DNA of 22,030 bases from Larix sibirica (Eukaryota > Streptophyta > Pinopsida > Pinales > Pinaceae), in NCBI GenBank assembly GCA_004151065.3, contig NWUY0300006105.1, positions 38,916 through 60,945 of the forward strand. Reading direction: 5' to 3'. Both the position numbers and the translations under genes were made by a program. Under the pieces are notes generated by a model that saw only the letters and a list, made by a program, of their open reading frames with translations, ran no database searches and was not told where the DNA came from. Shown here in pieces: positions 9,907 through 19,318 of this stretch (the stretch's first letter is position 1; the number at the start of each line of letters is the position of its first letter).

Positions 9907-10305
9907 CTTCTAGAGTTTGTGATTAATGGTTCACCCTTCTAAGGCAGTCTGAGGCCAGAGGAAAGTATTAGGCCAATTCTAATGCTTCTAGAGTTTGTGA
10001 TCAATGGTGCACCCTTCTAAGGCAGTCTGAGGCCAGAGGGAAGTATTAGGCCAATTATATTGCTTCTAGAGTTTGTGAGTAATTGCTCAGCTTTCTAAGG
10101 CAGTCTGAGGTCAGAGGAAAGTAGTAGTATTTGTAATGCTTCTAGAGTTTCTGATTAATGGTTCACCCTTCCAAGGCAGTCTGAGGCCAGACATAAGTAC
10201 TAGCCAATTGTAATGCTTCTAGAGTTTATGATCACTAGTTCACCCTTCGAAGACAGTCTAAGGCCAGAGGGGAAGTATTAGGCACTTTGTGATGCTTCTA
10301 GAGTT
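9907..10305. repeat. Tandem repeat, five 76-79-bp units, inside the predicted BPC leader intron
   Basis: Units begin with CTTCTAGAGTTT at 9907, 9985, 10063, 10139 and 10216, and a truncated sixth starts at 10295. The spacings are 78, 78, 76, 77 and 79 bp. Each unit carries a CACCCTTCTAAGGCAGTCTG-like core followed by AGGCCAGAGG and a TATTAGGCCAATT-like stretch. The third and fourth units are the most diverged. The array sits wholly within the predicted 5' leader intron of the BPC gene. Confidence 0.93.
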
Positions 10306-11007
10306 TAAAAAGGTGCATTTAAAATAATATATAAGTTGGGAAAAATTACAAAATATTAAAAAAAACAATACACAGTCACACATAAACAAACATAAATACA
10401 GACGTGTATATGTATGTAACGCTACCAAGCTGCTAAATAGACATCCACATACACTACCAAGCTGAAAATATTCCCAGTATGCTAAAACCAACAAACGCCC
10501 CCAACTCCCTCACCCCCCCCCAAAAAAAATCACTACCAAGATGCCCCGATATCAAATTATTGATATAGGATAACCCAAAACCCGATATGTACTTACTGAA
10601 GCTGCCAAAAAAATTTAATTCAATGGTAAAACCATTTTTTCAGATTTAAAAAAAAAATGAGTAGACGCCCAGGTTTCAATATCTATCTATCTACGCCCTA
10701 ACCTCCAAATCTACCTAAAACTCTTACTATAAGCCAGGCCTAACAAAGTTGTTGAGAGAATTAGCTCAGACTAAGCTAAATATGCCTAACATACTAGACA
10801 ACCCAGAGAAGTGGGAATACAGAGAGACGCAAAAAGGAAAGGGAAGGTGAGGTGTATATATAATATATATACATATCCATGCAACCATAAAACAAATATC
10901 CATAGACGGAAGGATATGAGAACCAAACACATGGTAATACCTAACAGAAGACAAATTGATAAATCTAAAATACTCACTCTGCAAATTAAAAATATGTCGG
11001 CGAATGA

Positions 11008-11016
11008 TCTCTCTCT
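11008..11016 (-). promoter_or_regulatory. GA-repeat (GAGA) element in predicted exon 1 of BPC
   Basis: The minus strand reads AGAGAGAGA, flanked by more GA-rich sequence (GGAGAACAGAGAGAGATC). It fits the RGARAGRRA binding consensus reported for BPC proteins. It lies about 60 bp downstream of the inferred transcription start, within the leader of the gene that encodes such a protein. Autoregulation is therefore possible but is only an inference. Confidence 0.5.
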
Positions 11017-11096
11017 GTTCTCTCCTTCTAGTACCAATTTATTGTTGCTGTTGTCCGCTGCAAAGCTGCGTTCTTGCATAAGCAAACAGCGGTCGC

Positions 11097-11108
11097 CTAT
11101 ATATATAG
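11097..11108 (-). promoter_or_regulatory. TATA box and core promoter of the BPC gene (predicted)
   Basis: CTATATATATAG is preceded on the minus strand by a GC-box-like CCGCCC (11110-11115) and followed by a GC-richer, leader-like stretch. A start about 30 bp downstream, near 11070, would place the TATA box, leader exon and GTGAGT donor in a consistent order. An alternative or additional upstream start cannot be excluded. An ambiguous base lies upstream of the box at 11154. Confidence 0.55.
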
Positions 11109-11165
11109 TGGGCGGATTTGAAAGGCGTCTCAACCCAAGTTTTTATTTGAGTANAATAACAATAA

Positions 11166-11746
11166 TACAATAGACAAATACATTTAGAATATCTTCCGCA
11201 GTTACATTTCTTTAACAAAAAATGCAGCAAGCGAGGCATTATAAGTGGATGATATTTTTGCAACAATTCCCCTTACTTATCAAATAGAAAGTAGGTGTGA
11301 CAAACACACTCGCATATATGTTGGCGGCCACCCATGCAAAGGATTACTTCTATGGGAGTTATCATGCAATGTGATCCCTTCAAACATGAATCACCAAGTG
11401 AAGATTAGAGGAAGGATGTTGATTTTTTAGACATCTTTCAGCGATAGAAGGAGAAAAAAATGACAGAGTCAAAATACAATGTACTAAAATGCATGCACTA
11501 CCCTCTTGGAAGCCATTCAAAGTGCCAAATTTGACATACGAGATATTTAGAGCATGATGAATCATTTGGTAGTGCTCTTTTCACAACAAAACTTTAAAAA
11601 ATACTCATTTTGGGAATTATTTACTCCAATGATTAGGTTCAATCATCTGCAAATATAAGAGATTATCAAGTAAAGAGTAGAGAGCATTCACCCATAGAGA
11701 ATGTGAACTACAGATTCACCACTTTGGTTATATGATGATTTCTTAG
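11166..11746. other. Unassigned spacer
   Basis: Nothing recognised on either strand. The interval separates the predicted BPC promoter from the unassigned frame and the Ty3/gypsy remnant. Distal BPC promoter elements could lie here, but none stands out. Confidence 0.4.
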
Positions 11747-12184
11747 TTGTCTTGGAATTCTTATTCTTGTATCTCATTCTCTTTCCCTACACACCCCTAT
11801 ACCACTAAGATAGTGAATCATTGTAATGTCTTAGGGAAGATGATACAATTGCTTAGAAATACTCTGTTATTATCACTTTATATTCGAGTCTATGAATATT
11901 GTACAATTATTAAAGGTTGTAACACTCGTAAGTGTGAAATTACTATTTCCCTAGCCATAAATGGAGAGTACTCCGCAATAGCAAGATTCATGAATCATAC
12001 TTGCTTTTCAAGGTGGGTTACTCTTCAAGTTGGACAAGTTATGTATTCCACAAGCAAAGAGAATTCAATGGATGAGGCTATGTCATACTTCTCAAACTAT
12101 TGGGCATTGGTGTTGGGAATACCACTTCAAATTTATAAAGGCATGTTCATTAGCATAAGATGCGAGCACAGGGTTCCAAGTTAA
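11747..12184 (+). CDS. Unrecognised 145-codon reading frame
   Basis: An ATG-to-stop frame that is long for such AT-rich DNA. I do not recognise the product. It is rich in Ser, Ile and Cys, with several scattered cysteines, a hydrophobic segment near residues 31-47 and no catalytic motif that I can name. It ends 58 bp before the first integrase-like residues of the Ty3/gypsy remnant, on the same strand but in another frame. It could be element debris, a fragment of a host gene or chance. No convincing promoter or splice signal was found around it. Confidence 0.2.
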   Translation: MSWNSYSCISFSFPTHPYTTKIVNHCNVLGKMIQLLRNTLLLSLYIRVYEYCTIIKGCNTRKCEITISLAINGEYSAIARFMNHTCFSRWVTLQVGQVMYSTSKENSMDEAMSYFSNYWALVLGIPLQIYKGMFISIRCEHRVPS

Positions 12185-12242
12185 TTAGAGGTCATATTCT
12201 TTGTAGTAATATTCATTCAAATAATAAGGATCTTGCACGTGC

Positions 12243-13320
12243 ATGCCATTACCAGTACCAAGCAAGACTTGGGAAAATATCTCTATGGATTTGATTCAAC
12301 GTTTTCCTATGTCAAGGAAAGGGATTGACTACCTATTTGTTGTTGTGCACTAGTTCAGTAAGATATGTATGTTTATCCCTTAGAAGAGAACCATATTAGG
12401 GCATGAATCCATTGAGTTGTTCTTTGTCAATGTATGGCTATATTTTGGTTTTCGAAATTCAATAATGTGATTGGAACTTTAGATTTTCTAGACAAGTTTT
12501 GGACAACATTGTGAGAAAGAATGAACACAATGCTAAAATGTTCTATTGCTTTCATATTCACATGGATGGACACCCAAAGTTGTGAACTAAACTTTGGTCC
12601 AATTTTTGTGACATAACAAGCAATCATCCCTAAGCCCTGATATAAACTAGTATTTTACATCACTCTTACAACAAGGTGATTCATTCTTCCACCCATAAAT
12701 CCCCTTTCGAAACATGTTTTGAGTATTTTCCACCTTCACATATCATGTTGTTTATAGAAAAGGAAATCCACGCTATAAATTCATGAGATGACAAAGAACA
12801 CAAACAATGCAGGTTCAATTGAAAGTGAATAGGTTGCTTTAGAAGAGTTGGCAAAAGTGCAAGCTCAAAGATGACTAATATTGGGCAAAGCACAAACTCT
12901 GTGTTGGGATAAAGTGTGGCTTTATCTCAATGAAGAGAACCTACAAGGGGCATCCAAGAGGCCGAAACCTCTAAGATATGGATCATTTGATATCAAGCAA
13001 GGGAATGCTAATGCTTCCAAACTCAACTTACCCCTTATATGAGAATGTACTCAATGATCAACATGGATAACTTGAGATTGTTTGAACCATCTTCGTTCAG
13101 TGGGGAAGAGAAAAAATAGATTATGTGTACAATAGAAATATTTGCACCAAATGCACTTGAAGAGTTCGAGGACACAATGTTGTATAAGAATATCTAGGTG
13201 ATATGCAAAGAACATCAAGAAAATTGGCAAATTGCCTGAAGTGAGACTCCAAGTAAAGCAAAGTGGTACAAGAGAAATCAAATTGCAAATAGGCTTCCTC
13301 ATCTTTCCTTAAAATCCTCT
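12243..13320 (+). pseudogene. Ty3/gypsy integrase and GPY/F-like C-terminus, broken
   Basis: Integrase inserts the retrotransposon's DNA copy into the host genome. In one frame 12246-12350 reads PLPVPSKTWENISMDLIQRF and then a GIDYLFVVV segment, the start of the DDE catalytic core; the first catalytic Asp is at 12288-12290. A TAG follows at 12351 where the usual 'D.FSK' Asp-Arg is expected, and FSK continues after it. The region of the second Asp (about 12460-12490) is full of stops. Later, in another frame, 12914-12991 reads VWLYLNEENLQG...LRYGSFDI, the linker and GPY/F-like module. In a third frame 13261-13311 reads KWYKRNQIANRLPHLSL, like the end of many plant gypsy polyproteins. Protease, reverse transcriptase and RNase H are absent upstream, so only the 3' fifth or so of pol remains. 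It abuts the first LTR and makes that LTR a 3' LTR. Confidence 0.82.
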
Positions 13321-13407
13321 GGGGACCAAAAGCCTTCGATTGGGAACCAAAAAGCCTTTGATTGGTAGCCAAAAATCCTTCGTTTGGGGACCAAAATGCC
13401 TTCGATT
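13321..13407 (+). repeat. Four tandem copies of a 21-22-bp unit
   Basis: Units at 13321, 13342, 13364 and 13386 share the pattern GGGGACCAAAAGCCTTCGATT with one to several changes each. The array sits between the end of the integrase-like region and the start of the first LTR. A 22-bp unit shifts the reading frame at every copy, so it is unlikely to have expanded as coding sequence. Confidence 0.92.
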
Positions 13408-15020
13408 GAGGATGTGTGATCGTAATAGGTCTTGTTACCACATTCTACAGTTGGGAGCTATTCATCATTTTTCCAGAGCAACCACACTCAAATCCAAGTC
13501 CTTACACTTGAGGCAGTATTCATCGGAGGATATTAGTGGTGGATGATATATATATCCTCATATGAGCAACTGGATTATGCAAGGGAACAGCAATAGGGGG
13601 ACCACTTTGAGCCCTCTTCATGACATCCTTTGTCATGCATTTTTAAACCTTGGTTCAGTGGAGCAAAGCAGTATAACTAGATTTTATATTTCCTTTCCCA
13701 TTCAAAGATAGCAATGTCCGTACAACTAGATTTTAGTTTGCAGTTGCAGCTCAGAGTAGTATATTGTAGAGGTATCATATGGTTTTCATGGTTTCTATTG
13801 GTAATCCGACTATGTTTAGCTTTGTTATGCATTGGTGATCGTTTATTTTTGGTTGATTATCAGTAGGACATATGCTTGGAGTGATATAGGTGCACTGGTT
13901 ATAGTTCCAAATACATGCTTTGTTTTTTGTTAATTCGATGTAATGAATAGACCAATTCCCTCACTTTTGGTTATGCGATTTTTTTTCTCCACATTATCCA
14001 TATCATTCATTATTTATGATATCCATTGACTTGGACTTGAGTGATCAACCTAAATACCTTCCCCTCTGTGAGCTCTTTGATTGGATGACCTCCATGTTTT
14101 CCCCTAGTGTCTCAGCTCTAAAGTGTGTGGCTCTGTCTATAGACCTGTCAATCTTTTTCTGCTTGTAGCTTAGGTGGATTGAGTGCAGTTAGGTAGGCCT
14201 AGTCACCAAAAGTGTATCCCTTAGCGTCGAAGCAAGTTCTCCAATCCTTGAAATTAGTTAGTGGCTAAAGGGGTAGGTATGCTTCCTTCATATGAAGTTA
14301 GCCTACTTTCTTGTAAAAACGGAATTACCATGGCAACTCCGTTGGGGCTATGGACGCTTGATGGAAGCAGAGCTAAGGCCATGTCAAAATTGGGGCCCAA
14401 AATCCTATCCAAATTCAATACATTTTGGTCACTAGCTAATAAAAGGAAATGCAAATGTGCTTCAATGAAATATCCAAAGAAAAATGAAAAAAGTGAAAAA
14501 TGCGAAATCAAATGAAAATTAACACAAATGTGAAAGGTGAAATGAAGAATTATAAAGTTGTGAAATAAAGGGGGTATTGTTAAACTCGAAAGGGTTCCTT
14601 ATAAGCACTTTATCCATCTTTGAGACATCATGCTTCCCTAGTGTTCGTCATTCCAACAAATGTCACAAAGACCCTTGAAATCCCCTTCTTTCCAAAGGTA
14701 AATCAAGTCTTTCCCACAGTAAACTTCACTTCGAACAAACCTATGACTATTATTCATTCCATTTCACTCAAGAAAGGGAGGATTGATTTTTAGATTACAT
14801 TGTACAGTTAATGAGAATAAGAGTATGTATGTAGAACTATTGCTTTTGCCTTTTGTTGCATTGAGTTATTGTCTTGCTTATGTTGTTGTTGCATTGATCA
14901 CCACTTGTATGGAATAATTTAACATTTGGTCGTTTGACAATATTAATCATGATGAGAGTACTAACACCTCTTGTAGGCACCCGTCTTGATTATGTGATTA
15001 TATTGAGCTATGGTAAATTT

Positions 15021-15081
15021 TTGACCATATGTTGACTTTTTGACTTGGTCAAACCTTGGTTTGACTAGATCAATGAGTCAA
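15021..15081. promoter_or_regulatory. W-box cluster in LTR 1
   Basis: Six TTGACY cores in 61 bp: plus strand at 15021, 15032, 15040 and 15061; minus strand at 15047-15052 and 15076-15081. W-boxes are the binding sites of WRKY factors. The cluster lies about 0.8 kb upstream of the LTR's TATA box. Confidence 0.6.
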
Positions 15082-15888
15082 GTCAGCAGGGAGATCCCAC
15101 TACAAGTTATTAGTGTTCATATCATTTCCATTGGAGTCCAATTGGACCCCTCCAAGTATCAATTGTTGAATAAAAGGCTTGCTTCATTATTTTTATAAAA
15201 GCTGTGGAAAATAATAAGTTTTTTTTTATTAAAATTTTGGAGTTAGCTTCACAAAGGTCATAGCATATTGGTAGGATGCATATGAGGAGTGGATCCTAGT
15301 GTTTTTGAGGTCTCTCGATCCATCCATGCAGTCAAATCAACATTCTGGGCAAGGAAAGATCCAAATTTGGGAAAATTAAAGATTTAATATGCTTTCAAGC
15401 TAAATAATTAAAAATTAAAACTAGACCACGGTTTGAGATGTATGATTTGGGACTAGTGAATGGAAAAAGGTGACTTGGGTTAATATTTTATAACCCCCTA
15501 GATTAGTTGTTACCACTTTTCCTAGCACTTTCATATGTTATCACTTCACATGCTTCATTTCCCGCATGGGGGTGCCTCTCTCCTAGGGAAGGTGACTTTC
15601 TCATTCGATGACTTATATCTTGAACTAGATATTGATGTAAAAGTGGATTATTATTCCCTAGGGATGAATTGAGCCCCCTACGATGCTATTTGATGTACCT
15701 CATATGTGTATCTATTATTATATCATGGGAATAGGAGGTAATTCGCCCCCCTCACCTAGGTTTGACATTTATAGCTTGTAAAAAAGAGATAAAGTGAGAT
15801 TTAATCTCCACCATTAATCAGTTCATTGTATCTTTTAATCTAAACCATCCACATAAGGATCAGTTAGGGATTTTGATCCTCTATCAGC

Positions 15889-15905
15889 TATAAAAAAGAG
15901 AGAGA
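15889..15905 (+). promoter_or_regulatory. LTR 1 core promoter: TATA box plus GA repeat
   Basis: TATAAAA at 15889-15895 is followed at once by AGAGAGAGA (15897-15905). Both are conserved at the matching place in LTR 2. This is the expected position of the U3/R boundary of an LTR. Confidence 0.6.
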
Positions 15906-16150
15906 TCTCCTTAGTTAAAACGGGATGATTGGCTCTTCATTATATAATATCAAATATTTTGTGGTGCATATCTCTTCCATCTTTTTTAGCATCTTCTACC
16001 ACTAGATCTCTAGTCATCTCTAGCCTTGGATATTTTCGTGGTGATTTAACTTGCAGGGAAAAAAGGAGGGTGATTCCTCCCCAACACAAATTGCTTGTTT
16101 GTGTGTGCTTCCACTTTTATTTCAATTATTAGTTAGTATTTCATTTTAGT

Positions 16151-16371
16151 TACTAGTTAGAGTTTTTATTTCAACATTTTCATTACAGTCTTGTTATTTC
16201 ATTTCATTTTTATATATCGACATATAGAGGACTAACGACTAGTTTGCGAGATGGGTATAGCGTTGGCGTGATGTAGGTGCGGGTACTTGGATGTGTAGAG
16301 GGTTCTTGTGGACCGGAGATGTTGAGGTTCTCAAGTGCTCTCTCCCTTAGAGNGTCCCAGTTGGAGCCAGA
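16151..16371. other. Junction segment between the two LTR units
   Basis: About 220 bp that I cannot align with the corresponding 3' end of LTR 2 (about 19150-19291). From about 16230 on it is clearly richer in GC than its surroundings. It may be the diverged or replaced end of LTR 1, or a scrap of internal sequence in front of LTR 2. An ambiguous base at 16353, 19 bp before LTR 2, makes the assembly here worth checking. Confidence 0.5.
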
Positions 16372-17956
16372 TGTTATCACATATTCTATAGCTCGGAGCT
16401 ACTCATCATTTTTCCATAGCAAACCGCAGTCAAAGACTAGTCCTTACACTTGAGGCAGTATTCATCAAAGGATATCAATGGTGGATATATATGTGTGTGT
16501 GTCTGAGCAACTGGATTATGCAAGGGCACAACAGCAAAGGGACCACCCATTGTCACTTTAAGCCCTCTTCATGACCTCCTTTGTCATGCATTTTTAAACC
16601 TTGGTTCAGTGAAGCGGAGCAGTATCGTTGGATTTTATCTTTCCTTGCCATTGAGAGATAGCAATATCAATATAGGTGGATTTCAGTTTGCAGGTATATG
16701 GCAGAGGTATCAAATAGTTTTCATGGTTTCTATTGGTATTCTGACTATGTTTTACTTTGTTATGCATTGGTGATCGTTTATTTTTGGTTTATCAGTAGGA
16801 CATATACTTGGAGTGATATAGGTGCACTAACTATAGTTTCACATACATGCTTTGTTTTGGGTTAATTCAATATGATGTATAGATTAGTTCCTTCACTTTT
16901 GGTTCCTTAGCTTTCTCCACAGTATCCATCTCATCCATTGGTTATGATATCCCTTGATTTGGACTTGATTGATCAACCCGAGGACCTTCCCCTCTGTGAC
17001 CTTTTTGATTGGATGACCTCCATGTTTTCCCCTGGTGTCTCGACTCTAAATTAAGTGTGTGGCTCTGCCTATAGAGCTTATGATCTTTTTTTGCTTGTAG
17101 CTCGGGTGGATTGAGTGCAATTAGGTAGGCCTAGTCACCGGAAGTGTATCCCTTAGAGTCGAAGCAAGTGCTCCCGTCCTTGAAATTAGTTAGTGGCTAA
17201 AGGGGTAGGTACTCTTCCTTTGTATGAAGTCAACCTACTTGCCCGTAGATAAGGCATTATTGTGGAAACTATGTCAAGGCTATGGATGGTCGTTGGCAGC
17301 AGAGCTAAGGTCGTGTCAAAATCAGGGCCCAGAAGGATATCCATGGCTGGTACCTTTTGGTCACTAGATAACTAAAGGAAATGCAAAAATGCAGATGTGC
17401 TTGAATGAAAAATGTAAAAACTGAAAAATGAGAAATCAAATGAAATTCAACGCAAATGTGAAATGTGAAATGCAAAATTATACAGTTGTGAAATAAAGGG
17501 GGGCTTGTTAGACTTGAAGGGTTCCTTCTAAACACTTTATCCATTTGTGAGACAATGCACTTTTCTACTGTTTGTCATTCCAACAAATGTCACAGAGACC
17601 CTTGAAATCTCGTTCTCTCCAAAGGTAAATCAAGTATTTCCCATACTCAACTTCACTTTGACCAAACCTATTACTACTACTCATTCCATTTCACCCAAGA
17701 GAGGGAGGATTTATCTATATATTACATTGTACAATTAATGTGAATAAGAGTATGTATGTAGAACTATTGATTTTGTCTTGTGTTGCATTGAGTTATTGTC
17801 GTGCTTGCTTTGTTATTGCATTGATCGCCACTTGTATGGCATAAGTAACATTTAATCATTTGTAATATTAATCATGATGAGAGTACTAACACCTCTTGCA
17901 GGCATCAGTCTTGATTATGTGATTATCTTGAGCTATGGTTAATTTTTTACCATATG

Positions 17957-18011
17957 TTGACTTTTTGACTTGATTAAACCTTGGTTTGACTTGGTCAACG
18001 GGTCAAGTCAA
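17957..18011. promoter_or_regulatory. W-box cluster in LTR 2
   Basis: Six TTGACY cores in 55 bp: plus strand at 17957, 17965 and 17986; minus strand at 17993-17998, 18001-18006 and 18006-18011. The place matches the cluster in LTR 1. Individual cores were both lost and gained between the copies, yet the total stayed at six. Confidence 0.6.
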
Positions 18012-18822
18012 CAACGAGATTCCACTACAGGTTATCAATGTTTATATCATTAACCTTGGAGGCTAATTGGATCCATCCAAGTATCAGTTGTTGAAGAAAA
18101 TTCTTAATTCATTATTTTTATAAAGTCTACGAAAAATAATTAAGCATGTTTTTATTAAAATATTTGGAGTTGATTTCACAGAGATCATAGCATATTGGTC
18201 AAGGGAATATGAGTAGTGGATCCTTTTTAGGCATCTCGATACATATGTGCAGTCAAATCGACATTCTAGGCAAGAAAATGTCTAGATTTGGGAAAATTAA
18301 AGATTTATTATGGTTTCCATATAAATAATAAAAATTAAAAGATGACCAAGGTTTGAGATGTATGATTGGGACTACTAAATGGAAAAAGGTGACTTGGATT
18401 ATTATGTTATGACCTCCTAGATGAATTTGGACCACTTTTCCTATCATTTTCATATGTTATCACGTCACATGCTTCATTTCCCCCATGGGGGGTCGCCTCT
18501 CATCTCTCTTGAGGAGGGCGACCTTCTCAAGTAATGACTACTTATATATTGAACTATATATTGATGTAAAAGTGGATTATTATTCCCTAGGGGTGAATTG
18601 AACCCCTTAGGATGTTATTTAATGTACTTCACGTGTGTATCTATCATTGTATCACGGGCATAAGAGGTAATTCCCCCCCCCCCCCTCACCTAGGTTTGGC
18701 ATTTCCAAGTTGTAAAAAAGAGATAAAGTGAGAATTAATCTCCACCATTGATTAGTTCATTGTATATTTTAATCTAAACCATCCACATAAGGATCCGTTA
18801 GAGATTTTGCTCCTCTCTTAGC

Positions 18823-18838
18823 TATAAAAGAGAGAGAG
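18823..18838 (+). promoter_or_regulatory. LTR 2 core promoter: TATA box plus GA repeat
   Basis: TATAAAA at 18823-18829 runs into AGAGAGAGAG (18829-18838). The arrangement is the same as in LTR 1. About 460 bp separate it from the inferred LTR end, leaving room for R and U5. Confidence 0.6.
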
Positions 18839-19300
18839 CTCCTTAGTTAAAATGGGGCGATTGGCTCTGCATTGAATAATATCAAATATTTTGCGGTGCA
18901 TATCTCTTGTATCTTAGATGATTAAGGATCATTTTTTTGTCTTTATGAGCCTCTTCTACCACTAGATCACTAATTGTTTCTAGCCTTGGATATTTTCATG
19001 GTGATTTTAACTTGGAGGGAAAAAATGTGGGTGATTCCTCCAATGCAACTTGGTTGGACGACTTGAGGGTTTGAGTGTCTCTCACATAGGGTTTCTTTGT
19101 GAATGCAAATCAATTTACTTTTTCCATCGATTACTTGCTAGTTTCATTTTGTCTCCATGCTTGTCATTTGTATTTGCAAAATACAAGTTTATCATTTAGT
19201 TAATGTGAATACTTATCTAGTCGTTAACTTGTTGTTTTGCAGGTAGAAGTTCACCCGATCTATTAATGCTACTTGGTTAGGAAAGAATACAATTTCTATT

Positions 19301-19318
19301 TGGTGTCATTGAGCAGAG
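19301..19318 (+). promoter_or_regulatory. Primer-binding-site-like sequence after LTR 2
   Basis: TGGTGTCATTGAGCAGAG resembles the initiator-methionine tRNA binding site of many plant retrotransposons (TGGTATCAGAGC) with one substitution and a two-base insertion. It also has a weaker likeness to the TGGCGCCGTTG type. Its place 9 bp after a CA end supports LTR 2 being in the 5' position. It is too altered to be sure which tRNA was used. Confidence 0.45.

Larger units (their letters stand above)
9453..11070 (-). other. BPC: Predicted 5' leader of the BPC gene with a 1.4-kb intron
   Basis: Read on the minus strand, a strong splice acceptor (TGCTTTCAATTTTCAG, last base at 9541) lies 88 bp upstream of the ATG. 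The next matching donor, GCAGA-GTGAGTATT, has its GT at 10977-10976. This predicts exon 1 at about 11070-10978, an intron at 10977-9541 (1437 bp) and a leader part of exon 2 at 9540-9453. Introns in the 5' UTR with an uninterrupted CDS are common in this family. No coding sequence is implied upstream of the ATG. The transcription start is placed only by distance from the TATA box. This is inference from splice signals; other donors in the interval are possible. Confidence 0.55.
13433..16150 (+). mobile_element. Long LTR-like unit 1 (3' LTR of the integrase-bearing remnant)
   Basis: It begins TGTTACCACATTCTAC. From there it can be aligned by eye, block by block, with the unit starting at 16372; shared landmarks include TTACACTTGAGGCAGTATTC and CTTTGTCATGCATTTTTAAA. 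The offset is 2939 bp at the start and 2934 bp at the TATA box. Similarity fades after about 16100-16150. Length from start to TATA box is 2456 bp, against 2451 bp in unit 2. The many substitutions and small indels suggest an old pair. The internal reading-frame fragments have no coding signature. The TG start and the upstream integrase end support an LTR rather than a plain duplication. Confidence 0.78.
16372..19291 (+). mobile_element. Long LTR 2 (5' LTR position)
   Basis: It starts TGTTATCACATATTCTATAG, homologous to the start of unit 1. It ends at about ...AGAATACA (19291), just before a primer-binding-site-like sequence at 19301. The resulting length of 2920 bp with TG...CA ends is within the range of long plant Ty3/gypsy LTRs. 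It carries the same ordered features as unit 1: a W-box cluster, a TATA box with GA repeat, and a stretch ending in GATTCCTCC. A 12-15-bp poly(C) run near 18675 interrupts it. The 3' end is set only by the binding-site-like sequence, so it may be off by several bases. Confidence 0.78.

Noticed and set aside
9907-10305. CRISPR-like array
   Set aside because: The units are contiguous 76-79-bp repeats without unique spacers, in a plant context.
10786-11173. Overlapping frames of 115-120 codons on both strands across the BPC promoter region
   Set aside because: They overlap the predicted TATA box, exon 1 and donor, have no known motifs, and one includes the ambiguous base at 11154.
13121-13441. 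106-codon minus-strand frame with repeated residues
   Set aside because: It is the shadow of the 22-bp tandem array and the integrase remnant on the other strand.
13433-19057. A plain segmental tandem duplication instead of LTRs
   Set aside because: TG starts at both units, an integrase end just before the first, a primer-binding-site-like sequence after the second and TATA boxes in both favour LTRs. A duplication event could still have contributed.
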